Shown: positions 26,113-36,300 of the stretch, piece by piece
Layout of the letters: every line of letters begins with the position of its first letter
Numbering within the stretch: the stretch's first letter is position 1
The notes under the pieces: generated by a model
What the model was told of the DNA's origin: nothing
Seen by the model: only the letters and a program-made list of their open reading frames with translations
Database searches by the model: none
Program-made: the position numbers and the translations under genes
Origin: Streptomyces sp. ICC1
Lineage (GTDB): Bacteria; Actinomycetota; Actinomycetes; Streptomycetales; Streptomycetaceae
Length of the DNA: 64,000 nt
Assembly: GCF_003287935.1 (NCBI RefSeq)
Contig: NZ_CP030287.1
Location: 8,068,869-8,132,868, forward strand
Reading direction: 5' to 3'

Positions 26113-26713
26113 GCCCGGTCAGGGCGGCGTCGATCATGCGGCGGGCCGTGGCCGTCAGCTCGGCCCGGTCCGGGGCCGGGCGGGAGCGGGCGAGGGCGCC
26201 GGCGAGGCGGTCGTAGAGCAGGCCGTCCGTCCAGGCTGCCAGCAGCTCGGCGGACTCCTGCGGCCGCCGCGCGCCGAGGGCCGCGAGCACGGCGGCCGCA
26301 CGGGCCCGCGCTCCGAGGCCGGCCTGATGGAGCTCGGCCTCCAGTTCCGTGTTCCGTGCGGCCTCCAGGCTCAGCTCGAAGCGCGCGAGCTGCCGCGCCC
26401 GGCCGGCGGTCAGCCACCGGTACAGCAGGGCGCCGAGCGCCCCGGCCGCCGCATTCCGGTCGGACCCCACCGCGGGGGCGTCGCCGTCGAAGTCCGCGAG
26501 GTCGAGCTCGGCCAGCCTGCGGTAGCAGGCGCCGATCAGCGCCGTCCGCGTGCGGAAGTAGTAGGAGGTGCTCCCCGCGGGCAGCGCCGCCGCGCCGTCG
26601 ACCGCGCGGTGCGTGAGCCCCCGCAGGCCCGCGTCGGCCACGAGGCCGATCGCCGTGTCCGCGATCAGGGTCCGGCGGTCGGGGGCGGTCGCGGGCGGCG
26701 GGGGGGTGGACAT
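26108..26713 (-). CDS. TetR family transcriptional regulator
   Basis: A 201-residue protein. The N-terminal helix-turn-helix is LIADTAIGLVADAGLRGLTHRAVDGAAALPAGSTSYYF in outline, with the TetR-typical GLTHRAVD helix and STSYYFRTRTAL closing helix. The remaining helical domain binds an unknown ligand. ATG at 26713. It is divergent from a beheaded pyrK, whose remaining sequence begins three bases beyond this ATG, so the usual regulatory target, an adjacent divergent gene, cannot be trusted here. Confidence 0.85.
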   Translation of the reverse strand: MSTPPPPATAPDRRTLIADTAIGLVADAGLRGLTHRAVDGAAALPAGSTSYYFRTRTALIGACYRRLAELDLADFDGDAPAVGSDRNAAAGALGALLYRWLTAGRARQLARFELSLEAARNTELEAELHQAGLGARARAAAVLAALGARRPQESAELLAAWTDGLLYDRLAGALARSRPAPDRAELTATARRMIDAALTGP

Positions 26714-26715
26714 GA

Positions 26716-27285
26716 GCACACTCTACCCCCCTCCCCGACGGCCCGGTCCGCGCGGTCCTGGTCGCCGGCGGCTACGGCAGCGCCCCGATGTTCGCCCTCG
26801 CCGAGGAGATACGGCGCCGCGGCGGCCGCGTCGCCTTCGTGCTCGGCGCTTCCACCGCCGACCGCCTGTTCGGAACCGACCGTGCCGAGGCCCTCTCCGA
26901 GCACGTGTACGTCGTCACCGACGACGGGTCGGCCGGCCGCGCGGGCCGGGTCACGGACCTGCTCCCCGAGGCCATCGCGGCGATCGGCGCCACCGAGGTC
27001 CACTCCTGCGGGCCGATGGGCATGCTCAAGGCCGTCACGGAGATCGCCGCCGCCGCCGGCGCGGCCAGTCACACCGCCGTGGAGGAGGCCATGGCCTGTG
27101 GCATCGGGATCTGCATGAGCTGCGTCCTGCCCGTGACCGGCCCCGACGGCGTCGCCCGTTTTCTTCGCTCCTGCACATCCGGCCCCGTTTTCGACGGCAC
27201 CACCGTCCGCTGGGACGAGGTGGGGACCTTGCCCGAAGACCTCGAGGGCGCCGGTGCCATGACCCCGAAGGCGGGCACGCGGTGA
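26716..27285 (+). pseudogene. pyrK: Dihydroorotate dehydrogenase electron-transfer subunit PyrK, N-terminal half missing
   Basis: The frame is open from 26716 and reads PLPDGPVRAVLVAGGYGSAP, an internal part of PyrK, with no start codon before the Met at 26788. Present are the NAD-binding half (VAGGYGSAPMFALAE; VHSCGPMGMLKAV) and the [2Fe-2S] cluster loop CGIGICMSC plus a later Cys. The FAD-binding N-terminal domain of about 115 residues is absent. The sequence that should encode it is replaced by the divergent TetR gene. The remaining 3' end overlaps pyrD (GTGA), as in an intact operon. Translation from 26788 would give a protein lacking FAD binding. Confidence 0.8.
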
Positions 27286-28238
27286 ACCCCGAAGACGTCG
27301 ACATGTCGGCACCGCTGGGTGCCCGCGTCACCCTCCCCAACCCCGTCTCCACTGCCTCGGGCTGCGCCGGCTACGGCCGCGAGCTGCACCGCTTCACCCC
27401 CCTCGGCGAGCTCGGCACCATCACCACCAAGACCGTGATGCCGTACGTGCGCTCGGGCCGTCCCGCTCCGCGCATGGCCGAGACCCCCAGCGGCATGCTG
27501 AACTCGATCGGGCTCCAGGGCTCCGGCATCGACCACTTCGTCGAGCACGAGCTGCCCTGGCTGGCCGAGCGCGGGGCGCGGGTGCTCGTATCGGTCGCGG
27601 GGGAGCGCGCGGAGGAGTTCGCCGAGGCGGCGGCAAGGCTGACCGGGCAGCCCGGCGTGGTCGGCATCGAGGTCAACATCTCCTGCCCCAACGTCGCGAG
27701 CCGCGGCCTCGTCTTCGCCTGTGACGCCGACGCCTCGTACGAGGTGGTCAAGGCCGTCAAGGCGGCGGCCGATCCCGCGCTGCCCGTCTACGCCAAGCTG
27801 ACGCCCGATGTGACCCGGATCACCGATGTCGCGGCGGCCTGCGCGGACGCGGGCGCCGACGGGCTCTCGATGATCAACACCGTGCTCGGCATGGCCATCG
27901 ACACCGACACGATGCGCCCGGCCCTCGCCGGGGTCACCGGGGGGCTGTCCGGGCCCGCGATCCGGCCCGTCGCCGTCCGCTGCGTCTTCCAGGTCCACGC
28001 GGCGATGCTGGCGGGCGGCGTCCGGCGGGTCCCCATCCTCGGCATGGGCGGGATCGCCTCCGGCCGGGACGCGCTGGAGTTCGTCCTCGCCGGGGCTTCC
28101 GGGGTGGCGGTCGGCACCGCGCTGTTCAACGATCCGTCCGCGCCGCTGAGGATCCGCGACGACCTGCGTTCGGCGCTCGCCGCACGTGGAATCGGGGCGT
28201 TCGAGGACGCCGTCGGGCTCGCTCATCGCACTGTCTGA
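27282..28238 (+). CDS. pyrD: Dihydroorotate dehydrogenase, class 1B-type catalytic subunit
   Basis: About 318 residues from the GTG that overlaps the pyrK stop (311 from the ATG at 27303). FMN-barrel signatures: NPVSTASGCAGYGRE, TPSGMLNSIGLQ, NISCPN near residue 130, YAKLTPDV with the FMN-contacting Lys, MINTVLGMAID and PILGMGGI. It oxidises dihydroorotate to orotate in pyrimidine synthesis, passing electrons to PyrK and NAD in class 1B enzymes. Because the partner PyrK is beheaded here, activity is doubtful as drawn. pyrF, which I expect downstream in Streptomyces, is absent. Confidence 0.9.
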   Translation: MNPEDVDMSAPLGARVTLPNPVSTASGCAGYGRELHRFTPLGELGTITTKTVMPYVRSGRPAPRMAETPSGMLNSIGLQGSGIDHFVEHELPWLAERGARVLVSVAGERAEEFAEAAARLTGQPGVVGIEVNISCPNVASRGLVFACDADASYEVVKAVKAAADPALPVYAKLTPDVTRITDVAAACADAGADGLSMINTVLGMAIDTDTMRPALAGVTGGLSGPAIRPVAVRCVFQVHAAMLAGGVRRVPILGMGGIASGRDALEFVLAGASGVAVGTALFNDPSAPLRIRDDLRSALAARGIGAFEDAVGLAHRTV

Positions 28239-28260
28239 CGAAATTCGAACGTCTTCCACC

Positions 28261-28284
28261 GGACAAAACAGGGGTAGTTTGTCC
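28261..28284. promoter_or_regulatory. Inverted repeat in the pyrD-sIHF gap
   Basis: GGACAAA and TTTGTCC lie 10 bases apart, 22 bases after the pyrD stop. It could be an operator or a weak terminator. The rest of 28239-28483 is the presumed promoter region of sIHF; I see no further element with confidence. Confidence 0.3.
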
Positions 28285-28483
28285 GTGATGTACGGTTCAG
28301 TGGAGGCTGACCAGGACTTTTCGTCCGTTCTCGCTGACGGGAGCGGTCATGGCCGCTAGTCTCCGACCAGAGTGAACGAGCAGTGATCGAGCAACACCGC
28401 TGTTCGGGCGCTTCCCTGGTGTGGTGCCCTCAAGCTCCCCACCGGTCCGTATCCGACAGTTCGACATCCGAGGTGACGTAGGC

Positions 28484-28807
28484 GTGGCTCTTCCGCCCCT
28501 TACCCCTGAACAGCGCGCAGCAGCGCTCGAAAAGGCCGCCGCGGCTCGCCGGGAGCGGGCCGAGGTGAAGAATCGACTCAAGCACTCCGGCGCCTCCCTC
28601 CAAGACGTCATCAAGACGGGCCAGGAGAATGACGTCATCGGCAAGATGAAGGTCTCCGCACTTCTGGAGTCCCTGCCTGGCGTCGGCAAGGTGCGCGCCA
28701 AGCAGATCATGGAGCGCCTCGGCATCTCCGAGTCCCGGCGTGTCCGAGGTCTCGGTTCCAACCAGATCGCTTCTCTGGAGCGTGAGTTCGGCACTCCTGC
28801 CGGCTGA
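28484..28807 (+). CDS. ihf: Actinobacterial integration host factor sIHF
   Basis: A 107-residue basic protein, the expected sIHF length: [20 protein letters not shown] at the N-terminus, the long helix, then the helix-two-turns-helix DNA-binding segment [18 protein letters not shown] and [15 protein letters not shown]. It is a nucleoid-associated protein of actinobacteria, unrelated in fold to enterobacterial IHF. GTG at 28484 is chosen, with GAGGTGA upstream; the frame is open further 5' but not conserved. It heads the sIHF-gmk-rpoZ-coaBC-metK block. Confidence 0.95.
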   Translation: MALPPLTPEQRAAALEKAAAARRERAEVKNRLKHSGASLQDVIKTGQENDVIGKMKVSALLESLPGVGKVRAKQIMERLGISESRRVRGLGSNQIASLEREFGTPAG

Positions 28808-28868
28808 CGCGCCGCCTGAAGTGCGACCGGCGTTCTCAGGCAGTCCCGAGAAGCTGGATAATCGCTCT

Positions 28869-29432
28869 ATGGCAGCAGAGGTTCGTCCGCGGCTGACCGT
28901 GCTCTCCGGCCCTTCGGGGGTCGGCAAGAGCACGGTCGTCGCGCATATGCGCAAGGTTCACCCCGAGGTCTGGCTCTCGGTTTCGGCCACCACCCGCAAG
29001 CCGCGGCCCGGTGAGCGACACGGAGTCCAGTACTTCTTCGTCAACGACGACGAGTTCGACAAGCTGATCGCCAATGGCGAGCTGCTGGAGTGGGCCGAGT
29101 TCGCGGGCAACCGCTACGGCACACCCCGCGGCGCAGTGCTGGAACGCCTGGAGAACGGCGAACCGGTCCTGCTGGAGATCGATCTCCAGGGCGCCCGGCT
29201 GGTCCGGGATTCGATGTCCGAGGCACAGCTGGTCTTCCTGGCGCCTCCGAGTTGGGACGAGCTGGTTCGCCGGCTCACCGGTCGGGGCACCGAATCGGCG
29301 GAGGTCATCGAGCGGAGGCTCGGCACCGCGAAGATCGAACTGGCTGCCGAATCCGAGTTCGATACCACCCTGGTCAACACCTCGGTCGAGGATGTGGCGC
29401 GCGAGCTGCTAACCTTGATGAATGTTGTTTGA
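28869..29432 (+). CDS. gmk: Guanylate kinase
   Basis: A 187-residue P-loop kinase. GPSGVGKST is near residue 14, the guanylate-kinase signature [18 protein letters not shown] follows, and [10 protein letters not shown] and the lid segment [10 protein letters not shown] are in place. It phosphorylates GMP to GDP. ATG at 28869, 61 bases after sIHF. The order sIHF-gmk-rpoZ is conserved in Streptomyces. Confidence 0.96.
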   Translation: MAAEVRPRLTVLSGPSGVGKSTVVAHMRKVHPEVWLSVSATTRKPRPGERHGVQYFFVNDDEFDKLIANGELLEWAEFAGNRYGTPRGAVLERLENGEPVLLEIDLQGARLVRDSMSEAQLVFLAPPSWDELVRRLTGRGTESAEVIERRLGTAKIELAAESEFDTTLVNTSVEDVARELLTLMNVV

Positions 29433-29501
29433 TCGTTGATCGATGTTCAGTCGATCGGTGTTCCTCAACTGATCTTTCAACCCATCTTCGGAAGGTAGAG
29501 C

Positions 29502-29774
29502 GTGTCCTCTTCCATTACTGCGCCCGAGGGCATCATCAACCCGCCGATCGACGAGCTGCTCGAGGCCACGGACTCGAAGTACAGCCTCGTGATCTACGCG
29601 GCCAAGCGTGCCCGTCAGATCAATGCGTACTACTCGCAGCTCGGTGAGGGCCTGCTCGAGTACGTCGGCCCGCTGGTGGACACCCACGTCCACGAGAAGC
29701 CGCTTTCGATCGCGCTGCGCGAGATCAACGCGGGTCTGCTGACCTCCGAGGCCATCGAGGCCCCGGCTCAGTAA
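29502..29774 (+). CDS. rpoZ: RNA polymerase omega subunit
   Basis: A 90-residue omega subunit. [20 protein letters not shown] and the [12 protein letters not shown] motif match the conserved helical core that wraps the beta' C-terminus and aids polymerase assembly. GTG at 29502 with GGAAGG upstream. A strong hairpin follows the gene. Confidence 0.96.
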   Translation: MSSSITAPEGIINPPIDELLEATDSKYSLVIYAAKRARQINAYYSQLGEGLLEYVGPLVDTHVHEKPLSIALREINAGLLTSEAIEAPAQ

Positions 29775-29791
29775 GGCACGAGTTTTTCCTT

Positions 29792-29830
29792 CACCACAGG
29801 CCCGGCAGAACATCTGCCGGGCCTGTGGTG
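29792..29830 (+). terminator. Intrinsic-type hairpin after rpoZ
   Basis: An 18-bp perfect stem encloses a 3-base loop (ACA), 18 bases after the rpoZ stop. TTTTT lies just before it rather than after. AGGTGT and AGGTCC short repeats fill the gap up to coaBC. Confidence 0.75.
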
Positions 29831-29908
29831 TGTCATAGGTGTCACAGGTGTGGGCGTCACGGGGTCGGTACAGGTCCAGGTCCAGGTCCATCCGAAGGGG
29901 CGTGTGTG

Positions 29909-31138
29909 GTGGGTAAGCCGAAGGTCGTACTCGGAGTCAGCGGCGGGATCGCCGCCTACAAGGCGTGCGAGCTGCTGCGCCGGCTGACCGAGTCGGGACA
30001 CGACGTGCGGGTGGTGCCCACGGCGGCGTCGCTGAACTTCGTCGGCGAGGCCACCTGGGCCGCCCTCTCGGGCAACCCGGCGTCCACCGAGGTCTGGGAG
30101 ACCGTCCACGAGGTGCCGCACGTGCGCATCGGGCAGTCCGCCGACCTCGTCGTCGTCGCCCCGGCCACCGCCGACATGCTGGCCAAGTCCGCCCACGGGC
30201 TCGCGGACGACCTGCTCACCAACACCCTGCTCACCGCACGTTGCCCGGTGGTGTTCGCACCCGCGATGCACACCGAGATGTGGGAGCACCCGGCCACCCA
30301 GGAGAACGTGGCCACGCTGCGCCGGCGCGGCGCCGTCGTCATCGAGCCGGCCGTCGGCCGGCTCACCGGCAAGGACACCGGCAAGGGGCGGCTGCCCGAC
30401 CCCGAGGAGATCTTCGAGGTCTGCCGCGGCGTCCTGCGCAGGGGCGCCCTGCCGGGCGGCACGGGCGGGCCCGACCTCGCCGGCCGGCACGTGGTGATCA
30501 GCGCGGGCGGCACGCGGGAGCCGCTGGACCCGGTCCGCTTCCTCGGCAACCGCTCCTCCGGCAAGCAGGGCTACGCGCTGGCCCGCACCGCCGTCGCGCG
30601 CGGGGCCCGGGTCACCCTGGTCTCCGCCAACGCCGCGCTCGCCGACCCGGCCGGGGTGGACGTCGTACGGGTCGGGACGGCCCTGCAGCTGCGCGAGGCC
30701 GTGCTCAAGGCGGCCGCGGACGCCGACGCCGTGGTGATGGCCGCCGCCGTGGCCGATTTCCGGCCGGCGCGGTACGCGGACGGGAAGATCAAGAAGAAGG
30801 ACGGGCAGGAGCCCGATCCGGTCGCCCTCGTGCGCAATCCCGACGTCCTCGCCGAGATCTCCGCCGACCGGGCCCGGGAGGGGCAGGTCGTCGTCGGATT
30901 CGCCGCCGAGACCGACGACGTACTCGCCAACGGGCGCGCCAAACTCATCCGAAAGGGGTGCGACCTCCTCGTGGTGAACGAAGTGGGAGAGACCAAGACC
31001 TTCGGTTCCGAGGAGAACGAGGCGGTCGTCCTTGCCTCCGACGGGACCGAGACCTCCGTCCCTTACGGTCCGAAGGAAGCACTCGCGGACGTGATTTGGG
31101 ACCAGGTCGCACCGCGCATCGGAACGCGACGCGCCTGA
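29909..31138 (+). CDS. coaBC: Bifunctional phosphopantothenoylcysteine decarboxylase / phosphopantothenate-cysteine ligase
   Basis: About 409 residues. The N-terminal CoaC flavodoxin-like domain starts VVLGVSGGIAAYKACELLRR and contains APAMHTEMWEHPA with the decarboxylase motif. The C-terminal CoaB ligase domain starts at HVVISAGGTREPLDPVR and contains FLGNRSSGKQGYALA and ADFRPARYADGKIKK. It makes 4'-phosphopantetheine for coenzyme A in two steps. GTG at 29909 has GAAGGGG 8 bases upstream; GTG at 29906 is an alternative. It lies between rpoZ and metK as in other Streptomyces. Confidence 0.95.
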   Translation: MGKPKVVLGVSGGIAAYKACELLRRLTESGHDVRVVPTAASLNFVGEATWAALSGNPASTEVWETVHEVPHVRIGQSADLVVVAPATADMLAKSAHGLADDLLTNTLLTARCPVVFAPAMHTEMWEHPATQENVATLRRRGAVVIEPAVGRLTGKDTGKGRLPDPEEIFEVCRGVLRRGALPGGTGGPDLAGRHVVISAGGTREPLDPVRFLGNRSSGKQGYALARTAVARGARVTLVSANAALADPAGVDVVRVGTALQLREAVLKAAADADAVVMAAAVADFRPARYADGKIKKKDGQEPDPVALVRNPDVLAEISADRAREGQVVVGFAAETDDVLANGRAKLIRKGCDLLVVNEVGETKTFGSEENEAVVLASDGTETSVPYGPKEALADVIWDQVAPRIGTRRA

Positions 31139-31333
31139 GCGGTGCCTCTTCTCCCCGGCAATTCCTTGCGTCAGAATGGAGTGCCGCAGGTCACACGCCT
31201 CCCACAGGGCGAGACGGGTGGTCCAGCGCACGGTGGCGACCGATAAACTGCATCCGGAACGTGATCGGGCGCAGCCTCCGATGTGGTTCCGCCAATGATT
31301 CAGCCAGCAGCCGCTGCAACCCCAGGGAGCGTT

Positions 31334-32542
<1,209 letters not shown>

Positions 32543-32558
32543 GCACCAGAGCCCGTGA

Positions 32559-32594
32559 CGCGAGGCCCCGGACCCCACGGTCCGGGGCCTCGCG
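32559..32594 (+). terminator. Hairpin terminator after metK
   Basis: A 16-bp perfect stem (CGCGAGGCCCCGGACC and complement) with a 4-base loop, 17 bases after the metK stop. Confidence 0.8.
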
Positions 32595-32666
32595 CGTGCC
32601 CGTGGGAAAGCGGGCGGGCGCGGCCGGATCCGGCCGCTGTCGGTGGGGTTTGGTAAGAATGCGGGT

Positions 32667-33217
32667 GTGAGCAGCACGAACGAAACCGGGCAGCGGGGCG
32701 GGGACGGGCCCGGCGGCCCGCCGGAGCAGCTCGCGCTGATGCGGGAGATGGTCGCCGAGGCGAAGGCCAAGGCGCCCAAGGCCAAACCGCGGACCTGGCG
32801 CGGAGCCGCCGTCGCCGAGGACCTGCCCGTCGCCCGCGTCCTCGTGAACAAGGGCGTGCTCCACCTCGACCGGCTCTTCGACTACGCGGTTCCCGCCGAG
32901 CTCTCCGAGTCCGCCCGGCCGGGCGTCCGCGTCCGGGTCCGCTTCGGCGCCGGATCCCACCGCGTCCACGGCGGCCGCCGGGAGGGCGGCGGGCTCATCG
33001 ACGGCTTCGTCGTCGAGCGCCGCGCCGAATCCGACTACGACGGCGCGCTCGCGGCCCTCGCCCAGGTCGTCTCGCCCGAGGTCGTCCTAGGCCCCCGCAT
33101 GCTCGCCCTGGCCCGCGCCGTGGCCGACCGGTACGCCGGCAGCCTCGCCGACGTGCTCCAGCTCGCGCTGCCCGCGCGCAGCGCGCGCGCCGAGGGCAGG
33201 CCGGCCCCCGAACGGGC
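32667..33217 (+). pseudogene. priA: Primosomal protein PriA, N-terminal fragment only
   Basis: From the GTG at 32667, about 180 residues match the start of actinobacterial PriA: an acidic/Gly-rich lead, then PVARVLVNKGVLHLDRLFDYAVP, the 3'-DNA-binding domain (RVRVRFGAGSHRVHGGRREGGGLIDGFVV), and LALARAVADRYAGSLADVLQLA. priA normally follows metK in Streptomyces. The sequence leaves PriA after about ALPARSARAEGRP; the helicase domains and zinc site of the usual ~700-residue protein are missing. The reading frame happens to stay open into the following fragments, so a gene caller would report one 2,400-residue protein. Confidence 0.8.
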
Positions 33218-33375
33218 ATGTCCCGACAACTCCTCACGCCCCCACGGGCCGCCGCCCTCGCCACCGCGGTCCTCGCCACGATCCTGCCGGCCGTGGCCTG
33301 GATGGCCGGCGGCGCGGCCAGCGCCGCCCCGGCCCCGGCCCTCGCCGCCGCGGCCGCCCCGGCAGCCCGGCGGGA
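33218..33375 (+). pseudogene. N-terminal fragment of a secreted protein (signal peptide)
   Basis: In a different frame from priA, an ATG at 33218 begins SRQLLTPPRAAALATAVLATILP and continues VAWMAGGAASAAPAPALAA. This is a basic n-region, a hydrophobic core and an Ala-X-Ala cleavage region. Nothing recognisable of the mature protein follows, because the PKS sequence begins by about 33390. It looks like a short piece of a third gene caught between two breakpoints. No ribosome binding site is clear. Confidence 0.5.
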
Positions 33376-33384
33376 CCGGCTCCG

Positions 33385-36300
33385 CCGACCGCGGGCTGGT
33401 CGTCGCGGTCAGCCCGTTCGAGGAGCCCAATCCGCGGATCGTCGCCGCCGCCGAGCGCGCCGGGGCCCTCGGCCTGCTGGACCTCGGCCGTGACGAAGGG
33501 GCCTCGCGGCGTGCCGTCGCCGAGCTCGCCCACCGCCTCACCGGGCGCCCTTACGGGGTACGGGTGCCCGCGGGCTGCCCGACCGGGCCGCGCGACCTGC
33601 CGGCCGAGGTGGACACGGTCCTCCTGGCCGACCCCGCGTCGCACACCGCCGAGCGGATCGCCGACTGGGCGGCGTCCGCCGGGAGCCCCCGCGTCTGGGC
33701 CGAGGTCACCGATCTGCCGCAGGCCCTCGCGGCCGCGGCCGCCGGGGCGGACGCGCTCGTCGCCAAGGGGCACGAGGCCGGCGGCCGGGTGGGCGGGGCC
33801 ACCACCTTCGTCCTGCTCCAGCAGCTCCTCGCCGACCCCGCGATCGGGTTGCCCGTACGGGCGTACGGCGGGATCGGGCCGCACACGGCGGCCGCGGCCG
33901 TCGCGGGCGGAGCCCGCGGGGTGCTGGTCGACGCACAACTCGCCCTCACCCCCGAGGGGGAGGCCGATCTGCCCGCCGAAGTGGCCGCGGCGCTGCGGGC
34001 CATGGACGGCTCCGAGACCAGGCTCCTGGACGGCCACCGGGTCTACGCGCGCCCCGACCTGACCCCGCCCGTGGGCCCCGCCGCCGGCCTGCTCGGCGCC
34101 CGGGACCTGCGGACGCAACTGCTCCCCGTCGGACAGGACGGGGCCGCGGCGGCCCGGCTGGCCGCACGCCACCGCACGACCGGCGGCGTCCTCCAGGCCA
34201 TCCGGGCGGCCGTCACGGGCCACCTGGCGGCCGCCGTACGGGCCCGGCCGCCCGGCGGCGCACAGGGCCCGGGGCAGCCGCTCCACGTGGCCCAGGGCCC
34301 GATGACCCGGGTGAGCGACCAGGCCGCCTTCGCCGAAGCGGTCGCCGCCGAGGGCGGGGTCCCCTACCTGGCGCTCGCCGTGATGGAAGGCCCCGAGGTG
34401 CGCCGGCTGCTCGCCGAGGCCGCCGACCGCCTCGGGGACCGGCCCTGGGGCGTGGGACTGCTCGGCTTCGCCCCGGCCGAACTGCGGGCCGCGCAACTGG
34501 CGGCCGTCGCCGAGGTGCGTCCCCCGCACGCGATCATCGCGGGCGGCACCCCGGGGCAGGCCGCCCCGCTGGAGGCGGCCGGGATCCGCACCCATCTCCA
34601 CGTGCCCTCGCCCGGGCTGCTGGAGCGCTACCTCGCCGAGGGGGCGCGCAGGTTCGTGTTCGAGGGGCTGGAGTGCGGCGGCCACGTCGGACCGCGCGCC
34701 TCGTTCCCGCTGTGGGAGGAGCAGATCGAGCTGCTCCTGTCGTGTCGCGAACCGGCCGCGCTGGACGTGCTGTTCGCCGGCGGCATCCACGACGGGCGCT
34801 CCGCCGCGATGGCCGCGGCCGCCGCGGCGCCGCTCGCCGATCGGGGCGCCCGGATCGGCGTGCTCATGGGCACCGCCTACCTCTTCACCGAGGAGGCGGT
34901 CGCGGCCGGCGCCGTGCTGCCGCGCTTCCAGCGCGCCGCCGTGGAGTGCGCCGACACCGTACTGCTGCACACCGCGCCCGGGCACGCCACACGGTGTGCC
35001 GCCACCCCGTACGCCGCCGCCTTCGAGGAGACCCGGCGCCGGCTCGAAGACGGCGGCGCGCAGCCGCGCGAGGTGTGGGAGGAGCTGGAGCGGCTCAACC
35101 TGGGCCGGCTGCGGATCGCCAGCAAGGGCCTGCGGCGCACGGCCGGCGGCACCGCACTGGAGCCCGTGGACGAGGAACAGCAGGAAGCAGAAGGGCTGTT
35201 CATGCTCGGCCAGGCCGCCACCCTGCGCTCCGGGACCACCACGATCGCCGCGCTGCACGCCGAGGTCACCGAGGGAGCGACCGAGCAACTGCGCCGGCGC
35301 GCCCGGGAGCTGGCCGCACCCGCGGCCGACGAGGCGCCGCCCGAGCCGCTGGACATCGCCGTCGTCGGCATGGCCTGCGCCTATCCCGGCGCACCCGACC
35401 TCGCCGCCTACTGGGCCAGGATCCTGGCCGGGGCCGACGCGGTGACCGAGGTGCCGGCCGAACGCTGGGACCCGGCGCTCTACTTCGACCCCGACCCGGC
35501 CCGGGCCGGGGAACGCACCCCCTCCCGGTGGGGCGGCTTCCTCGGCCCGATGCCCTTCGACGCCCTGGCCCACGGCATCCCGCCCGCGTCGCTGGCCGGG
35601 ATCGAACCGGTCCAGCTGCTGGCCCTGGAGATCTCCGCGCGCGCCCTGGCGGACGCCGGGTACGGCAAGGACCGCGCATTCGACCGGTCCCGTACCTCCG
35701 TGGTCTTCGGCGCGGAGGCCGGCACCGAACTGGCGGGAGCGTACGGGCTGCGCGCGCTGTACCCCGGATACCTGGGCGAGCTCCCCGCGGGGCTCGACGC
35801 GCAACTGCCGCGGCTCACCGAGGACTCCTTCCCCGGAGTGCTCGCCAACGTCATCGCGGGCCGGGTCGCCAACCGGCTGGACCTCGGCGGCGCCAACTGC
35901 ACGGTCGACGCCGCGTGCGCCTCCTCGCTGGCCGCACTGGACCTCGCCTGCCGCCAACTGCGCGACCAGGACAGCGACATGGTGCTGTGCGGCGGAGCCG
36001 ATGTCCACAACGGCATCAACGACTACCTGCTGTTCTCCTCCGTCCGCGCCCTCTCGCCGCGCGGCCGCTGCCGGCCCTTCGACGCCACCGCGGACGGCAT
36101 CGCCCTCGGCGAGGGCGTGGGAGCGCTCGTGCTGAAGCGGCTCGCGGACGCGGAACGGGACGGCGACCGGGTGTACGCCGTGATCAAGGCGGTCGGCGCG
36201 TCCAGTGACGGACGGTCCCTCGGCCTGACCGCCCCCCGGCCGGAAGGGCAGCGCCGGGCCCTGGAGCGGGCCTACGCGCGGGCCGGGATCAGCCCCGCGG

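Noticed and set aside
31139..31333. SAM riboswitch upstream of metK
   Set aside because: The gap shows no conserved SAM riboswitch core that I can recognise.
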